A stretch of 27,405 nt of DNA from DASSJF01 sp035934535 (GTDB lineage Bacteria; Sysuimicrobiota; Sysuimicrobiia; Sysuimicrobiales; Segetimicrobiaceae), in the NCBI GenBank assembly GCA_035934535.1, contig DASYXS010000098.1, positions 1 through 27,405 of the forward strand, written 5' to 3'. Position numbers and translations under genes: made by a program. The notes below the pieces were generated by a model. It did no database searches. It saw only the letters and a list, made by a program, of their open reading frames with translations, and was not told where the DNA came from. Shown here in pieces: positions 20,629 to 27,166 of the stretch; positions within the stretch are counted from its first letter, which is position 1, and each line of letters begins with the position of its first letter.

Positions 20629-21626
20629 ACGCGTCAACGCCGGCGGGATCGGCCGCGGCCCTGGACGCCGCCGGCCTGACCCGCCGGTTCGGAGAGCGGA
20701 CGGCGGTCGACGGCGTCACGCTGCGGGTGCCGCGCGGCGAGGTATTCGCGCTGCTCGGGCCCGACGGGTCCGGCAAGACGACTCTGCTCCGGATGTGCTG
20801 CGGGGCGCTGTCGCCGACGGCCGGGCGGGTCTCGATCGACGGCACCGACATCGCGCGCGATGCGCTCGCGGTGCAGGCCCGGATCGGCTACATGCCGCAG
20901 CGCTTCGGCCTGTACGGCGACCTTTCGGTTCAGGAAAACCTGGACTTCTACGCCGACTTGTTCGACGCGTCGCGGACCCGCCGCGCCGAGCGCAACGCGC
21001 AGCTCCTGGAATTTGCGGGCCTGACCGGCTTTCGAAGCCGGCTGGCGCAGCAGCTCTCCGGCGGCATGAAGCAAAAGCTCGCGCTCGCCTGCACCTTGAT
21101 CCACTCGCCGTCCATCCTGCTGCTCGACGAGCCGACGACGGGGGTCGACCCGGTCTCGCGCCGAGAGTTCTGGCGCCTCCTGTATGATCTTCACCGCGAC
21201 GGCGCGACGATCATCGCGAGCACGCCCTACATGGACGAAGCGGAGCGGGCGACGACCGTCGGGTTCATGTACCAGGGCCGGCTGATTTCGGTCGAGCCGC
21301 CCGACGCGATGCGCCGCCGGATGCGGGGCGAGGTGGTCGAGGTGCTCGCCGAGCCCCGCGAGACCGTTCGCCGGGTCCTCGCCGCGTCATCCGAGGTGCT
21401 GTCGCACATGGTATTTGCCGACCGCCTCCACGTGGTCGTACGGGACGCCGCGCGGGCGATCCCGGCGCTGCGCGCGGAGCTGACGGCCGCCGGCGCGACC
21501 GTGCTCGAGGCGGAGCCGATCCAGCCGTCGCTCGAGGACGTGTTCATCGCGATGATCGAGGAACAGGGCGGCGCGGACCGTCCGCCGGCGGCCGCGGGGC
21601 GCGGGGGCGGCGCGGCCGATGCCTGA
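20625..21626 (+). CDS. ABC transporter ATPase 1 (YbhF N-half-like), degenerate H-loop
   Basis: A 333-residue nucleotide-binding subunit. Walker A is GPDGSGKTT (from Gly45, lysine at 51), the signature LSGGM is near 145 and Walker B is ILLLDEP near 165. The H-loop, normally Thr-His before the YMDEAE segment, reads Thr200-Pro201, so the catalytic histidine is missing. The second ATPase next door has it. This fits an asymmetric pair in which one composite site hydrolyses ATP poorly, as in E. coli YbhF/RbbA, where two such domains are fused. The start is GTG 20625, overlapping the adaptor stop. Residues 225-333 form a DUF4162-like C-terminal extension (PSLEDVFIAMIEE) common in ABC-2 exporters. 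Confidence 0.93.
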   Translation: MNASTPAGSAAALDAAGLTRRFGERTAVDGVTLRVPRGEVFALLGPDGSGKTTLLRMCCGALSPTAGRVSIDGTDIARDALAVQARIGYMPQRFGLYGDLSVQENLDFYADLFDASRTRRAERNAQLLEFAGLTGFRSRLAQQLSGGMKQKLALACTLIHSPSILLLDEPTTGVDPVSRREFWRLLYDLHRDGATIIASTPYMDEAERATTVGFMYQGRLISVEPPDAMRRRMRGEVVEVLAEPRETVRRVLAASSEVLSHMVFADRLHVVVRDAARAIPALRAELTAAGATVLEAEPIQPSLEDVFIAMIEEQGGADRPPAAAGRGGGAADA

Positions 21627-22593
21627 GGCCGCGGGGACCCTCGCGGTGCGCGCGGAGGGCCTGACGCGCCGCTTCGACTCGTTCGTGGCCGTCGACCGCG
21701 TCACGTTCGACATCCCCTCGGGCGCGATCTGGGGGTTTCTGGGGCCCAACGGCGCCGGGAAGTCCACCACCATCCGCATGCTCTGCGGAATCCTGGAGCC
21801 GTCGGCGGGACGCGCGTCGGTGCTCGGCTACGACGTCGCCCGCGACCCCGAGCAGATCAAGGCGCGGATCGGCTATATGTCGCAGCGCTTCAGTTTGTAC
21901 GACGACCTCACGGTCGAAGAAAACCTCACGTTCTACGCCGGTGTCTACGGCCTCGGCCGCGCCGAGGCGCGCGCGACCGTGGACGAGTGGATCGCCCGCG
22001 CCGGGCTGCGTGGCCGCGAGCGGACGCTGACGGGGGAGCTGTCGGGAGGATACCGGCAGCGGCTCGCCTTCGGCTGCGCGGTCCTCCACCGGCCGCGCAT
22101 GGTGTTCCTCGACGAGCCGACCAGCGGTGTGGACCCCGTGAGCCGGCGGGCCTTCTGGGATCTCATCGATGAGTTTGCGCGCGCCGGCACCACGATCATG
22201 GTGACGACGCACTACATGGACGAAGCCGAGCACTGTGACACCCTGGCGTTCATCTTCGGAGGCCGGATTATCGCCTCCGGGACGCCGGCCGAGATCAAGC
22301 GCCGGATGTCGGGGGCCCTGCTGGAAGTCCGGGCCTCGCCCATCGAGCAGGCGCTCGAGGCGGTGCGGGGCGCGCCGGGCGTGCGCGACGTCGCGCTGTT
22401 CGGCCGGGCGATCCACGCGACGGTGGACGACGCGGATCAGGCGGACGCGCTGCGGACGTCGCTTGCGCGCGCCGGCATCGCCGTCGAAGGCATCCGGCAG
22501 GTCCGGCCGTCGCTGGAAGACGCGTTCGTCTCACTCGTTGAGCGGGACGTCGCCGTGCCCCGCGCCGGCGCCGGTCCGCGGGGCGGCCGATGA
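21619..22593 (+). CDS. ABC transporter ATPase 2 (YbhF C-half-like)
   Basis: A 324-residue ATPase with all catalytic elements: Walker A GPNGAGKST, signature LSGGY, Walker B MVFLDEP and a normal H-loop histidine, His198, in MVTTHYMDEAE. The C-terminal PSLEDAFVSLVERDV segment matches the extension of the first ATPase, so the two genes are probably ancient duplicates. ATG 21619 overlaps the upstream stop by 8 nt, and its TGA overlaps the permease ATG (ATGA at 22590), implying balanced translation of the three subunits. It powers export through the ABC-2 permease downstream. Confidence 0.95.
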   Translation: MPEAAGTLAVRAEGLTRRFDSFVAVDRVTFDIPSGAIWGFLGPNGAGKSTTIRMLCGILEPSAGRASVLGYDVARDPEQIKARIGYMSQRFSLYDDLTVEENLTFYAGVYGLGRAEARATVDEWIARAGLRGRERTLTGELSGGYRQRLAFGCAVLHRPRMVFLDEPTSGVDPVSRRAFWDLIDEFARAGTTIMVTTHYMDEAEHCDTLAFIFGGRIIASGTPAEIKRRMSGALLEVRASPIEQALEAVRGAPGVRDVALFGRAIHATVDDADQADALRTSLARAGIAVEGIRQVRPSLEDAFVSLVERDVAVPRAGAGPRGGR

Positions 22594-23717
22594 ACCCGCG
22601 GCGCCTGTGGGCCGTGGTCCGCAAGGAGATCCTGCACCTCGTGCGCGACCGCCGCACGCTCGCGACGATCATCACGCTTCCGATCATGCAGCTGTTTTTG
22701 TACGGATACTTGACCAACGACGTGACGCACATTCCTACCGCGATCTTCGACCAGTCCCGCACCCCCGAGAGCCGGACCTTGCTCGCCGCCTTTGCCAACA
22801 CCACGTATCTCGACATGAAGTACTACGCCGACAGCCTCAACGGGGTCCAGCGGCTGATCGACGGCGGCGAGGCCAAGATCGGGATTCTGATCCCGCCGGA
22901 CTACGCCGCCAGGCTTCGCAGCGGCCGCACGGCGCAGGTCGGCGTGATCGTGGACGCCTCCGAGCCGACGTCGGCGAACGTCGTGCTCGGCCTGGCCGGC
23001 GGGGTGGGCCAGTCGCTCTCGACCCGGCTCATCATCGAGCGGGCCGCGCGCCTCGGGCTGCCGCCGGCGGCCCAGCTCGTCGACGTGCGCCCGCGGGCCT
23101 GGTACAATCCCACGCTTTCCAACGTGTACTTCATCGTCCCGGGCGTGATCGCGGTGGTGCTGGTGTTCGTCACGACGATCCAGGCCGTGACCGTGATCGT
23201 GCGCGAGCGGGAGCGCGGGACGATCGAGCAGCTCGTCGTGACGCCGATCACCGGCCTCGAGCTCCTGCTGGGCAAGATCATCCCGCTCATCGGGCTCGGG
23301 TATCTCGAGATCACCATCACGCTGGGGCTGGCCAACCTCTGGTTCGGCATGCCGATCAAGGGCAGCCTGCTGCTGCTCTACGTGCTGTCGCTCGCGTTCT
23401 TCTTCAGCACGCTGGGGATCGGGGTGTTGATCTCGACCGTGTCGAAGACGTTCCAGCAGGCGGTGCAGGTGGCGCAGCTGCTGCTCCTGCCGAGCATCCT
23501 GCTGTCGGGGTTCATCTTCCCGAGGGAGTCGCTGCCGTACTGGCTGCAGGTGATCGGCGGGGCATTTCCGCTGACGTACTTCGTGGTCGTGATCCGGGGG
23601 ATTCTCATCAAGGGCGTCGGAATCGAATCACTGTGGAGGCAGATCCTTCCCCTCCTGGGCCTCGGGCTGCTGTTCTTCGGGGTGGCGATCAGCCGGTTCC
23701 AGAAACGGGTGGACTAG
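22590..23717 (+). CDS. ABC-2 type permease (YhhJ/YbhR-like)
   Basis: A 375-residue membrane subunit with the ABC-2 export layout. There is an N-terminal amphipathic start (RRLWAVVRKEILHLVRDRRTL), a first span (about 27-47), and a large extracytoplasmic domain (about 48-175, including DQSRTPESRTL and DVRPRAWYNP). Five spans follow between about 178 and 370. The RERERGTIEQLVVTP loop is a family signature that docks the ATPases. Only one permease gene is present, whereas E. coli has paired permeases (ybhS/ybhR); a homodimer is likely here. Substrate unknown. It ends 7 nt before the flavin reductase gene. Confidence 0.94.
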   Translation: MNPRRLWAVVRKEILHLVRDRRTLATIITLPIMQLFLYGYLTNDVTHIPTAIFDQSRTPESRTLLAAFANTTYLDMKYYADSLNGVQRLIDGGEAKIGILIPPDYAARLRSGRTAQVGVIVDASEPTSANVVLGLAGGVGQSLSTRLIIERAARLGLPPAAQLVDVRPRAWYNPTLSNVYFIVPGVIAVVLVFVTTIQAVTVIVRERERGTIEQLVVTPITGLELLLGKIIPLIGLGYLEITITLGLANLWFGMPIKGSLLLLYVLSLAFFFSTLGIGVLISTVSKTFQQAVQVAQLLLLPSILLSGFIFPRESLPYWLQVIGGAFPLTYFVVVIRGILIKGVGIESLWRQILPLLGLGLLFFGVAISRFQKRVD

Positions 23718-23724
23718 GAGCGGT

Positions 23725-24243
23725 ATGTCAAAGACGAGCCCGGTCGACGCACGGCAGTTCCGCGAGGCGATGGCGCGGTTTGCCACCGGCATCACCGTCG
23801 TGACCGCGCCCGCGGCCGACGGGCTCCACGGGGTCACGGTCAACGCGTTCTCGTCGCTCTCGCTCAGGCCGCCGCTCGTGCTGGTCTGCATCGAGCACGG
23901 GCGGTACTCGCTCGAGGTGCTGGGCGCCGCCCGCGTCTTCGCGGTGAACGTGCTCGCGGAAGGTCAGGAGCATCTCTCGCGCTTCTTTTCGACCGATTCG
24001 CGGCCGGAGGGACCGCACGCGTTCGACGGCATCCCCCACCGGCCCGGCCGCCTGGCGCCGCTGCTCGAGGGGTGCGTCGCCGTCGCGGAATGCCGCGTCA
24101 CCGCGCAGTATCAGGCCGGGGACCACACGATCTTCGTGGGGGAGGTCGAGGCGGCGGAGGTGTTTGCCGGCCGCCGCCCGCTCGTCTACTACGATCGCGG
24201 CTACCACAGACTGACGGCCCCGCAGGGGGAGGGAGGCGCGTAG
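23725..24243 (+). CDS. Flavin reductase domain protein (FMN-binding split barrel)
   Basis: A 172-residue protein of the flavin reductase-like family. FREAMARFATGITVVTA (about 11-27) and GVTVNAFSSLSLRPPLVLVCI (about 33-53) are the conserved flavin-binding strands. FAVNVLAEGQEHLSRFF, and RPLVYYDRGYHRL near the end, are also diagnostic. Relatives (HpaC, RutF, NtaB) supply reduced flavin to a partner monooxygenase; others act alone. No monooxygenase gene is in the window. It lies 7 nt after the permease gene and directly abuts ridA (TAG then ATG, no spacing), so it may be read with the efflux operon. Confidence 0.92.
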   Translation: MSKTSPVDARQFREAMARFATGITVVTAPAADGLHGVTVNAFSSLSLRPPLVLVCIEHGRYSLEVLGAARVFAVNVLAEGQEHLSRFFSTDSRPEGPHAFDGIPHRPGRLAPLLEGCVAVAECRVTAQYQAGDHTIFVGEVEAAEVFAGRRPLVYYDRGYHRLTAPQGEGGA

Positions 24244-24627
24244 ATGAGCAAGCGGATCGTGAGGACCGAGGAGGCGCCGCAGGCGATCGGTCCGTACTCG
24301 CAGGCCGTCGTCGCGGGCGGGTTCGTGTACACCGCCGGCCAGCTGGCGTTGGATCCCCATACCGGACAACTCGTGCCGGGCGACGTGCGGATACAGACGA
24401 AGCGCGTGATGGAGAACATCAAAGCGATCCTCGAGACCGCCGGGTCCTCGCTCGCCAACGTGGTCAAGACGACCATCTTCCTGCGCGACATGAACGACTT
24501 CGGCGCGATGAACGAGATCTACGGTTCGTATTTTCAGGAGGACCCGCCGGCCCGCTCGACGGTCCAGGTGGCCAAGCTGCCCCGCGACGGAGCGGTCGAG
24601 ATCGAGGTGGTCGCGCTCGCCAAGTAA
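24244..24627 (+). CDS. ridA: RidA family reactive intermediate deaminase
   Basis: A 127-residue RidA/YjgF/YabJ protein, the standard length. The substrate-binding arginine is Arg104 in PPARSTVQV, and Glu119 in AVEIEVVA is the conserved acidic partner. IGPYSQAVVAGGFVYTAGQ is the family N-terminal signature. The enzyme hydrolyses reactive enamine/imine intermediates such as 2-aminoacrylate. ATG 24244 follows the flavin reductase stop without a gap; GGGGGAGGGAGG lies just upstream. In Bacillus the homologue yabJ is next to purR; here it has moved beside a flavin reductase, a pairing also seen as RutC/RutF in pyrimidine catabolism. Confidence 0.96.
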   Translation: MSKRIVRTEEAPQAIGPYSQAVVAGGFVYTAGQLALDPHTGQLVPGDVRIQTKRVMENIKAILETAGSSLANVVKTTIFLRDMNDFGAMNEIYGSYFQEDPPARSTVQVAKLPRDGAVEIEVVALAK

Positions 24628-24653
24628 CGGTCCGGCCGCGCCTCACTGCGCCC

Positions 24654-24682
24654 TTGCTCCCGGACGGCGGACGCGCTACGAT
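24654..24682 (+). promoter_or_regulatory. Candidate promoter of tRNA-Gln
   Basis: TTGCTC (24654-24659), a 17-nt spacer and TACGAT (24677-24682) lie 45 nt before the tRNA 5' end, in the gap after ridA. Confidence 0.5.
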
Positions 24683-24726
24683 CCCTATGAACCGTGGCGC
24701 GGCCGAGCGCGCGCCGATCGTTGAAT

Positions 24727-24800
24727 TGGGGGGTCGGCCAACGGTAGGCCATCAGACTTTGGATCTGAGAATCCAGGTTCGAATCCTGGCCCCCCAGCCA
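24727..24800 (+). tRNA. tRNA-Gln (anticodon TTG), CCA encoded
   Basis: A 74-nt cloverleaf. The acceptor TGGGGGG (24727-24733) pairs with CCCCCCA (24790-24796), followed by G and an encoded CCA. D-stem GGCC/GGCC, anticodon stem TCAGA/TCTGA around loop CTTTGGA giving anticodon TTG (reads CAA), and T-arm CCAGG-TTCGAAT-CCTGG are all intact. The first acceptor pair U-A is typical of bacterial tRNA-Gln. Confidence 0.97.
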
Positions 24801-24816
24801 TAGTAAACCGAATCGG

Positions 24817-24845
24817 TTGTCTGTCCGCCAGGCGTGAGATAGACT
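24817..24845 (+). promoter_or_regulatory. Candidate promoter for the 22-residue membrane peptide
   Basis: TTGTCT (24817-24822), a 17-nt spacer and TAGACT (24840-24845). ATCGGTTG (24812-24819) at the -35 is matched by CAACCGAT (24868-24875), an 8-bp inverted repeat spanning the start region. Confidence 0.5.
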
Positions 24846-24896
24846 GAGAGGCGTAGTGAGACCGAGGCAACCGATCAGCGGGGGGAGGATGAACCG

Positions 24897-24965
24897 ATGC
24901 TCCTCGTCTTTCTGTTGACAGCGGCCCTCATTCTTGCACTGACGGGCCATATGATCTTGCGCTAG
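24897..24965 (+). CDS. Possible 22-residue single-span membrane peptide
   Basis: ATG 24897 is preceded by a very strong ribosome site, GGGGGAGG (24881-24888), at 8-nt spacing. It encodes a short peptide ending in TAG. Apart from the C-terminal HMILR it is almost wholly hydrophobic (begins MLLVFLLTAALILAL), enough for one membrane span with a positive C-terminal end. A promoter-like pair lies 50 nt upstream. Such peptides (KdpF, CydX, AcrZ types) usually modulate a larger membrane complex. I recognise no family. An out-of-frame ATG at 24889 would give only nine codons. It could still be chance, as it is very short. Confidence 0.45.
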   Translation: MLLVFLLTAALILALTGHMILR

Positions 24966-25543
24966 TCTGCTTGCAGGGCGCCGTTCGCCGGGAGAAACAC
25001 TCTCGTATAGTTTGTCATCAGTTCGACAGAAGTCTTGTCGAAGAAACTCCCCGCACGCGAAAATCCGGCCTCCGCCTGATGTCGAAGCCGTTGTCGGCCA
25101 CTATCATGATGTTAGGTACTACTCGACGGCCCACCGATCAGTCGCATAATCGCGGCCGGGCCGGGTTAGCGAAAGGGGTCTCGCATCATGCACCGCCGGG
25201 TCGGTCAGTTTTCCGCGACGCCTTCACCGAGGCGCCGGCGTCCCCGACAGGTACCGCGCGGGGCGCGCCGGTGCTCTCGTGGATCGCGGTTGCTCTTGCA
25301 GCACGCCGCAGCGGCCCGTCAACAGGCAGACAGCCTCCGCCTCAAATTTGACCTGATGTGGCTCGCGAAGCTGTCAGGCGGCGTATAGCTCCTCGATCAA
25401 CCGCAATTCTCGAATGAGCTCCCGTTGGTCCGTCAGTGCCCTACCCTTTTTGCAAAGTGACCAGGATGGTATAGTTTTTAAACGTTTGTATTGACAAGGC
25501 ACCCGGGTTTCCGATCGGACGCGACCGCTTGGGGGGAACGCGG
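24966..25543. other. Gene-poor stretch of lower GC; no convincing gene
   Basis: No recognisable protein is found. Open frames at 24971-25351 and 25188-25388 are low-complexity and lack ribosome sites. Visible signals are an inverted repeat TTCGACA-N7-TGTCGAA (25022-25042) and, near 25468-25497, an AT-rich block. On the minus strand that block reads TTGTCA, an 18-nt spacer and TATACC, a fair promoter; on the plus strand it gives TTGACA (25491-25496) without a good -10. Downstream of the minus promoter is only a short Leu/Glu-rich reading frame ending at 25374, with no ordinary start. Confidence 0.5.
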
Positions 25544-25574
25544 ATGGCAGGAAGGCTAAGACCGGTGCTCTTTT
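25531..25574 (+). repeat. Copy 1 of a duplicated gene-start module
   Basis: GGGGGGAACGCGGATG, then a variable stretch, then AAGACCGGTGCTCTTTT (25558-25574, a 17-bp exact match). The same layout occurs at 26846-26889, with about 39 of 45 aligned columns identical. It spans a ribosome site, an ATG (25544) and the first codons of a signal-peptide-like sequence. Confidence 0.8.
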
Positions 25575-25609
25575 GTTTGCTTGTACTCGACCAGCCAAAT
25601 GCCCGGTAG
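25544..25609 (+). pseudogene. Remnant of a secreted-protein gene start
   Basis: ATG 25544 after a G-rich ribosome site opens a 21-codon frame (MAGRLRPVLFCLLVLDQPNAR) that resembles the beginning of a signal peptide and stops at 25607-25609. It aligns at DNA level with the start of the secreted-protein gene at 26858, but is one base shorter before the shared 17-mer, so the reading frame differs. It overlaps the start of the substrate-binding-protein fragment. I read it as a truncated, decayed paralogue. Confidence 0.45.
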
Positions 25610-26291
25610 GGATCTTCGGCACCTCCTAACAGAATACGCAGCCCATCGGTTGACACGCCGTCAAGCCGTGGCGCGGATGGGCGAGCTCGGTCTTTCGCTG
25701 GCGGCTGTCTGGGCCGTACTCGACCGTGCGACGGCGCGGCCGGCGCGCGGCGCTGCGCCCGGGCGGGGTGCCCACGGGACGCTCAGACTGCTGTACTGGC
25801 AGGCGCCCACCATTCTCAATCCAAACCTCGCCGGCGGCACGAAGGACTCTCACGGATCACGCGTCGTCCTAGAGCCGCTCTTCACAGCGGACGCCGCCGG
25901 CACCCTCTCGCCGGTCCTGGCCGCGCAAGTCCCGACGCGCCAGAACGGCGGACTGGCGGCCGACGGCCGGTCCGTGACATTTAGGCTCAAGCAAGGGGTG
26001 CGGCGGGCGGACGGCCGCCCGTTTACGTCCGACGACGTGATCTTTACCCACCACTTCGCAGCCAACCGGCAGACCGGAGCCACGTCGTATGCCTCGTACG
26101 AGAATGTGGCCAAGGTCGAACCGTTGAACGCGTCGAGCGTCAAGGTGAGTTTCAAGGATCCCACGCCGTTCTGGTTCCGCGGCTTCGTCGGCGCGAGCGG
26201 CGCGATCTTGCCGCGCCATCGAACCGTGAGGTTGCGTCGCTTTTGGGCACGTCCGACCGGACCGTTGAGAGCCACGTGCGGCATATCCTGA
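25599..26291 (+). pseudogene. Truncated family 5 (peptide/opine-type) ABC substrate-binding protein
   Basis: From ATG 25599 the protein has a Tat-like N-terminus (HLLTEYAAHRLTRRQAVARMGELGLSLAAV), then the SBP family 5 core: GTLRLLYWQAPTILNPNLAGG, VLEPLFTADAAG, LAADGRSVTFRLKQGVRRADGRPFTSDDVIFT. Homology stops at GASGAILPRH, about residue 206, whereas intact members have 500-600 residues. The frame then reads about 25 unrelated residues to TGA at 26289-26291 because the DNA switches to a LuxR gene in another frame. The missing C-terminal lobe means it cannot bind ligand normally. An in-frame TTG 25581 is an alternative start. No cognate permease genes are present. Confidence 0.8.
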
Positions 26292-26389
26292 ACAAGCTCG
26301 CGTTGGGCTCCCGCGCGCAGATTGCCGTCTGGGCTGCCCAGCACGGAATACACCAACTGGACGCCGTCGAAAGGCCTCGCACTTCGTAG
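26219..26389 (+). pseudogene. 3' fragment of a LuxR-family regulator (HTH only)
   Basis: In the frame one base off from the substrate-binding fragment, the DNA encodes NREVASLLGTSDRTVESHV and then RHILNKLALGSRAQIAVWAAQHGI, ending in TAG. This is the C-terminal helix-turn-helix of LuxR/FixJ-type regulators (consensus N-R-E-I-A...R-T-V-E-x-H-V...K-L...S-R). The fragment starts exactly at the first conserved residues of the helix-turn-helix and has no start codon or sensory domain, so it is the tail of a lost gene. The junction with the upstream fragment is at about 26216-26224. Confidence 0.8.
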
Positions 26390-26507
26390 AGACACCCCGC
26401 ACCGCAAATGTCCGTACTTTCACGGATGCTTTCCATGTTAAGTTTCGCCTAACCTGACCTTGGCGGCGAGAAACGCGACTGTGACCTCAGAAAGACGAGG
26501 TTGACGG

Positions 26508-26840
26508 ATGCCCGTGTATGTGGTCGTGGAGACCTGGACGGACCAGGGCCTGCGTAACCTGCGGGACACGATCAAGCACGCCGACGTCTTCGTCGCGGCG
26601 GCCGGGCAGGCCGGCTGCGGCGTCCAGGACATTGTGTGGATGACCGGCCCGTACGACGTTGTCGCGGTCATCGACGCTCCAAACGATGAAGCCGCCAGTG
26701 CGTTGACGGTGATCATGGAAGCCCTAGGTAATGTACGCCTACATTGGATGCGCGGGTACCGGAAGCACGAAATGGCGCAGGTGCTCACCACGCTTGCCGG
26801 CTTCGCCGATAAGGCAGCTCGGTTCCCGATCCGAACTTGA
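26508..26840 (+). CDS. GYD domain protein
   Basis: A 110-residue protein that fits the GYD family (PF08734) in size and motifs. It begins with a short beta strand MPVYVVVETWTDQGLRNLRDTIKHAD, carries WMTGPYDVVAVIDAPNDEAA (the G-x-Y-D core near residue 46), and ends GNVRLHWMRGYRKHEMAQVL. GYD proteins have a ferredoxin-like, dimeric alpha-beta-barrel appearance; their biochemical role is not established. GAGG about 8 nt before ATG 26508 supports the start. It is the only intact ordinary gene in the 24966-27250 stretch. The 118 nt before it (26390-26507) hold no gene; GTTAAG and CCTAAC at 26433-26452 are a loose inverted pair. Confidence 0.85.
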   Translation: MPVYVVVETWTDQGLRNLRDTIKHADVFVAAAGQAGCGVQDIVWMTGPYDVVAVIDAPNDEAASALTVIMEALGNVRLHWMRGYRKHEMAQVLTTLAGFADKAARFPIRT

Positions 26841-26845
26841 ACCCT

Positions 26846-26889
26846 GGGGGGACGCGGATGACACGATCGCTCAAGACCGGTGCTCTTTT
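26846..26889 (+). repeat. Copy 2 of the duplicated gene-start module
   Basis: GGGGGGACGCGGATG then AAGACCGGTGCTCTTTT (26873-26889), matching copy 1 at 25531-25574. Here it forms the ribosome site, ATG 26858 and first eleven codons of a secreted protein. Confidence 0.8.
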
Positions 26890-27166
26890 ACTCGCCCCGC
26901 TTGCAACGGCACTCGTTCTTATCGCTTCGCCTGACGCTAGGGCCCACGAACTTTACCGCCACCCCGTTCAATTGCGGCCAGGTCTTCGGCGTCAATGGAA
27001 CGTCCACGACGGGGTATTATGTCGTGGGGTTTCAAAGTTCCGGCAAGAACTACGCTGGATTTCAGGCGAACGCCAACAACGTGACGAGTTCCTGTGGAGC
27101 TAATACCCTCAACGTACCGGGCGCCATCTCAACGTTTCCGCAGGCAACGTTTCCGCAGTCCATTAG
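26858..27166 (+). pseudogene. Frameshifted small secreted protein, probably cut by an IS
   Basis: ATG 26858 begins a good signal peptide (MTRSLKTGALLLAPLATALV, ending ASPDARA). In the same frame the sequence then turns to arginine-rich nonsense and stops near 27103. Dropping one C from the CCC at 26943-26945 joins it to a second frame reading TNFTATPFNCGQVFGVNGTS, a polar, Gly/Ser/Asn-rich, two-cysteine mature region that continues as VVGFQSSGKNYAGFQANANN. The join places an A-R-A signal-peptidase site exactly at the shift. A 15-nt tandem repeat (27131-27158) encodes TFPQA-TFPQS. The frame then runs into the transposase region. I recognise no family. It is either a real pseudogene or one sequencing error plus an insertion. 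Confidence 0.6.

Noticed and set aside
24971..25351. 126-codon plus-strand frame in the gene-poor stretch
   Set aside because: No ribosome site, no recognisable motif and low-complexity composition; not supported as a gene.
25374..25622. 82-codon minus-strand frame ending in a Leu/Glu-rich helix, below a TTGTCA-18-TATACC promoter-like pair
   Set aside because: Its start lies upstream of that promoter and the part downstream of the promoter has no ordinary start codon; kept only as a remark in the region entry.
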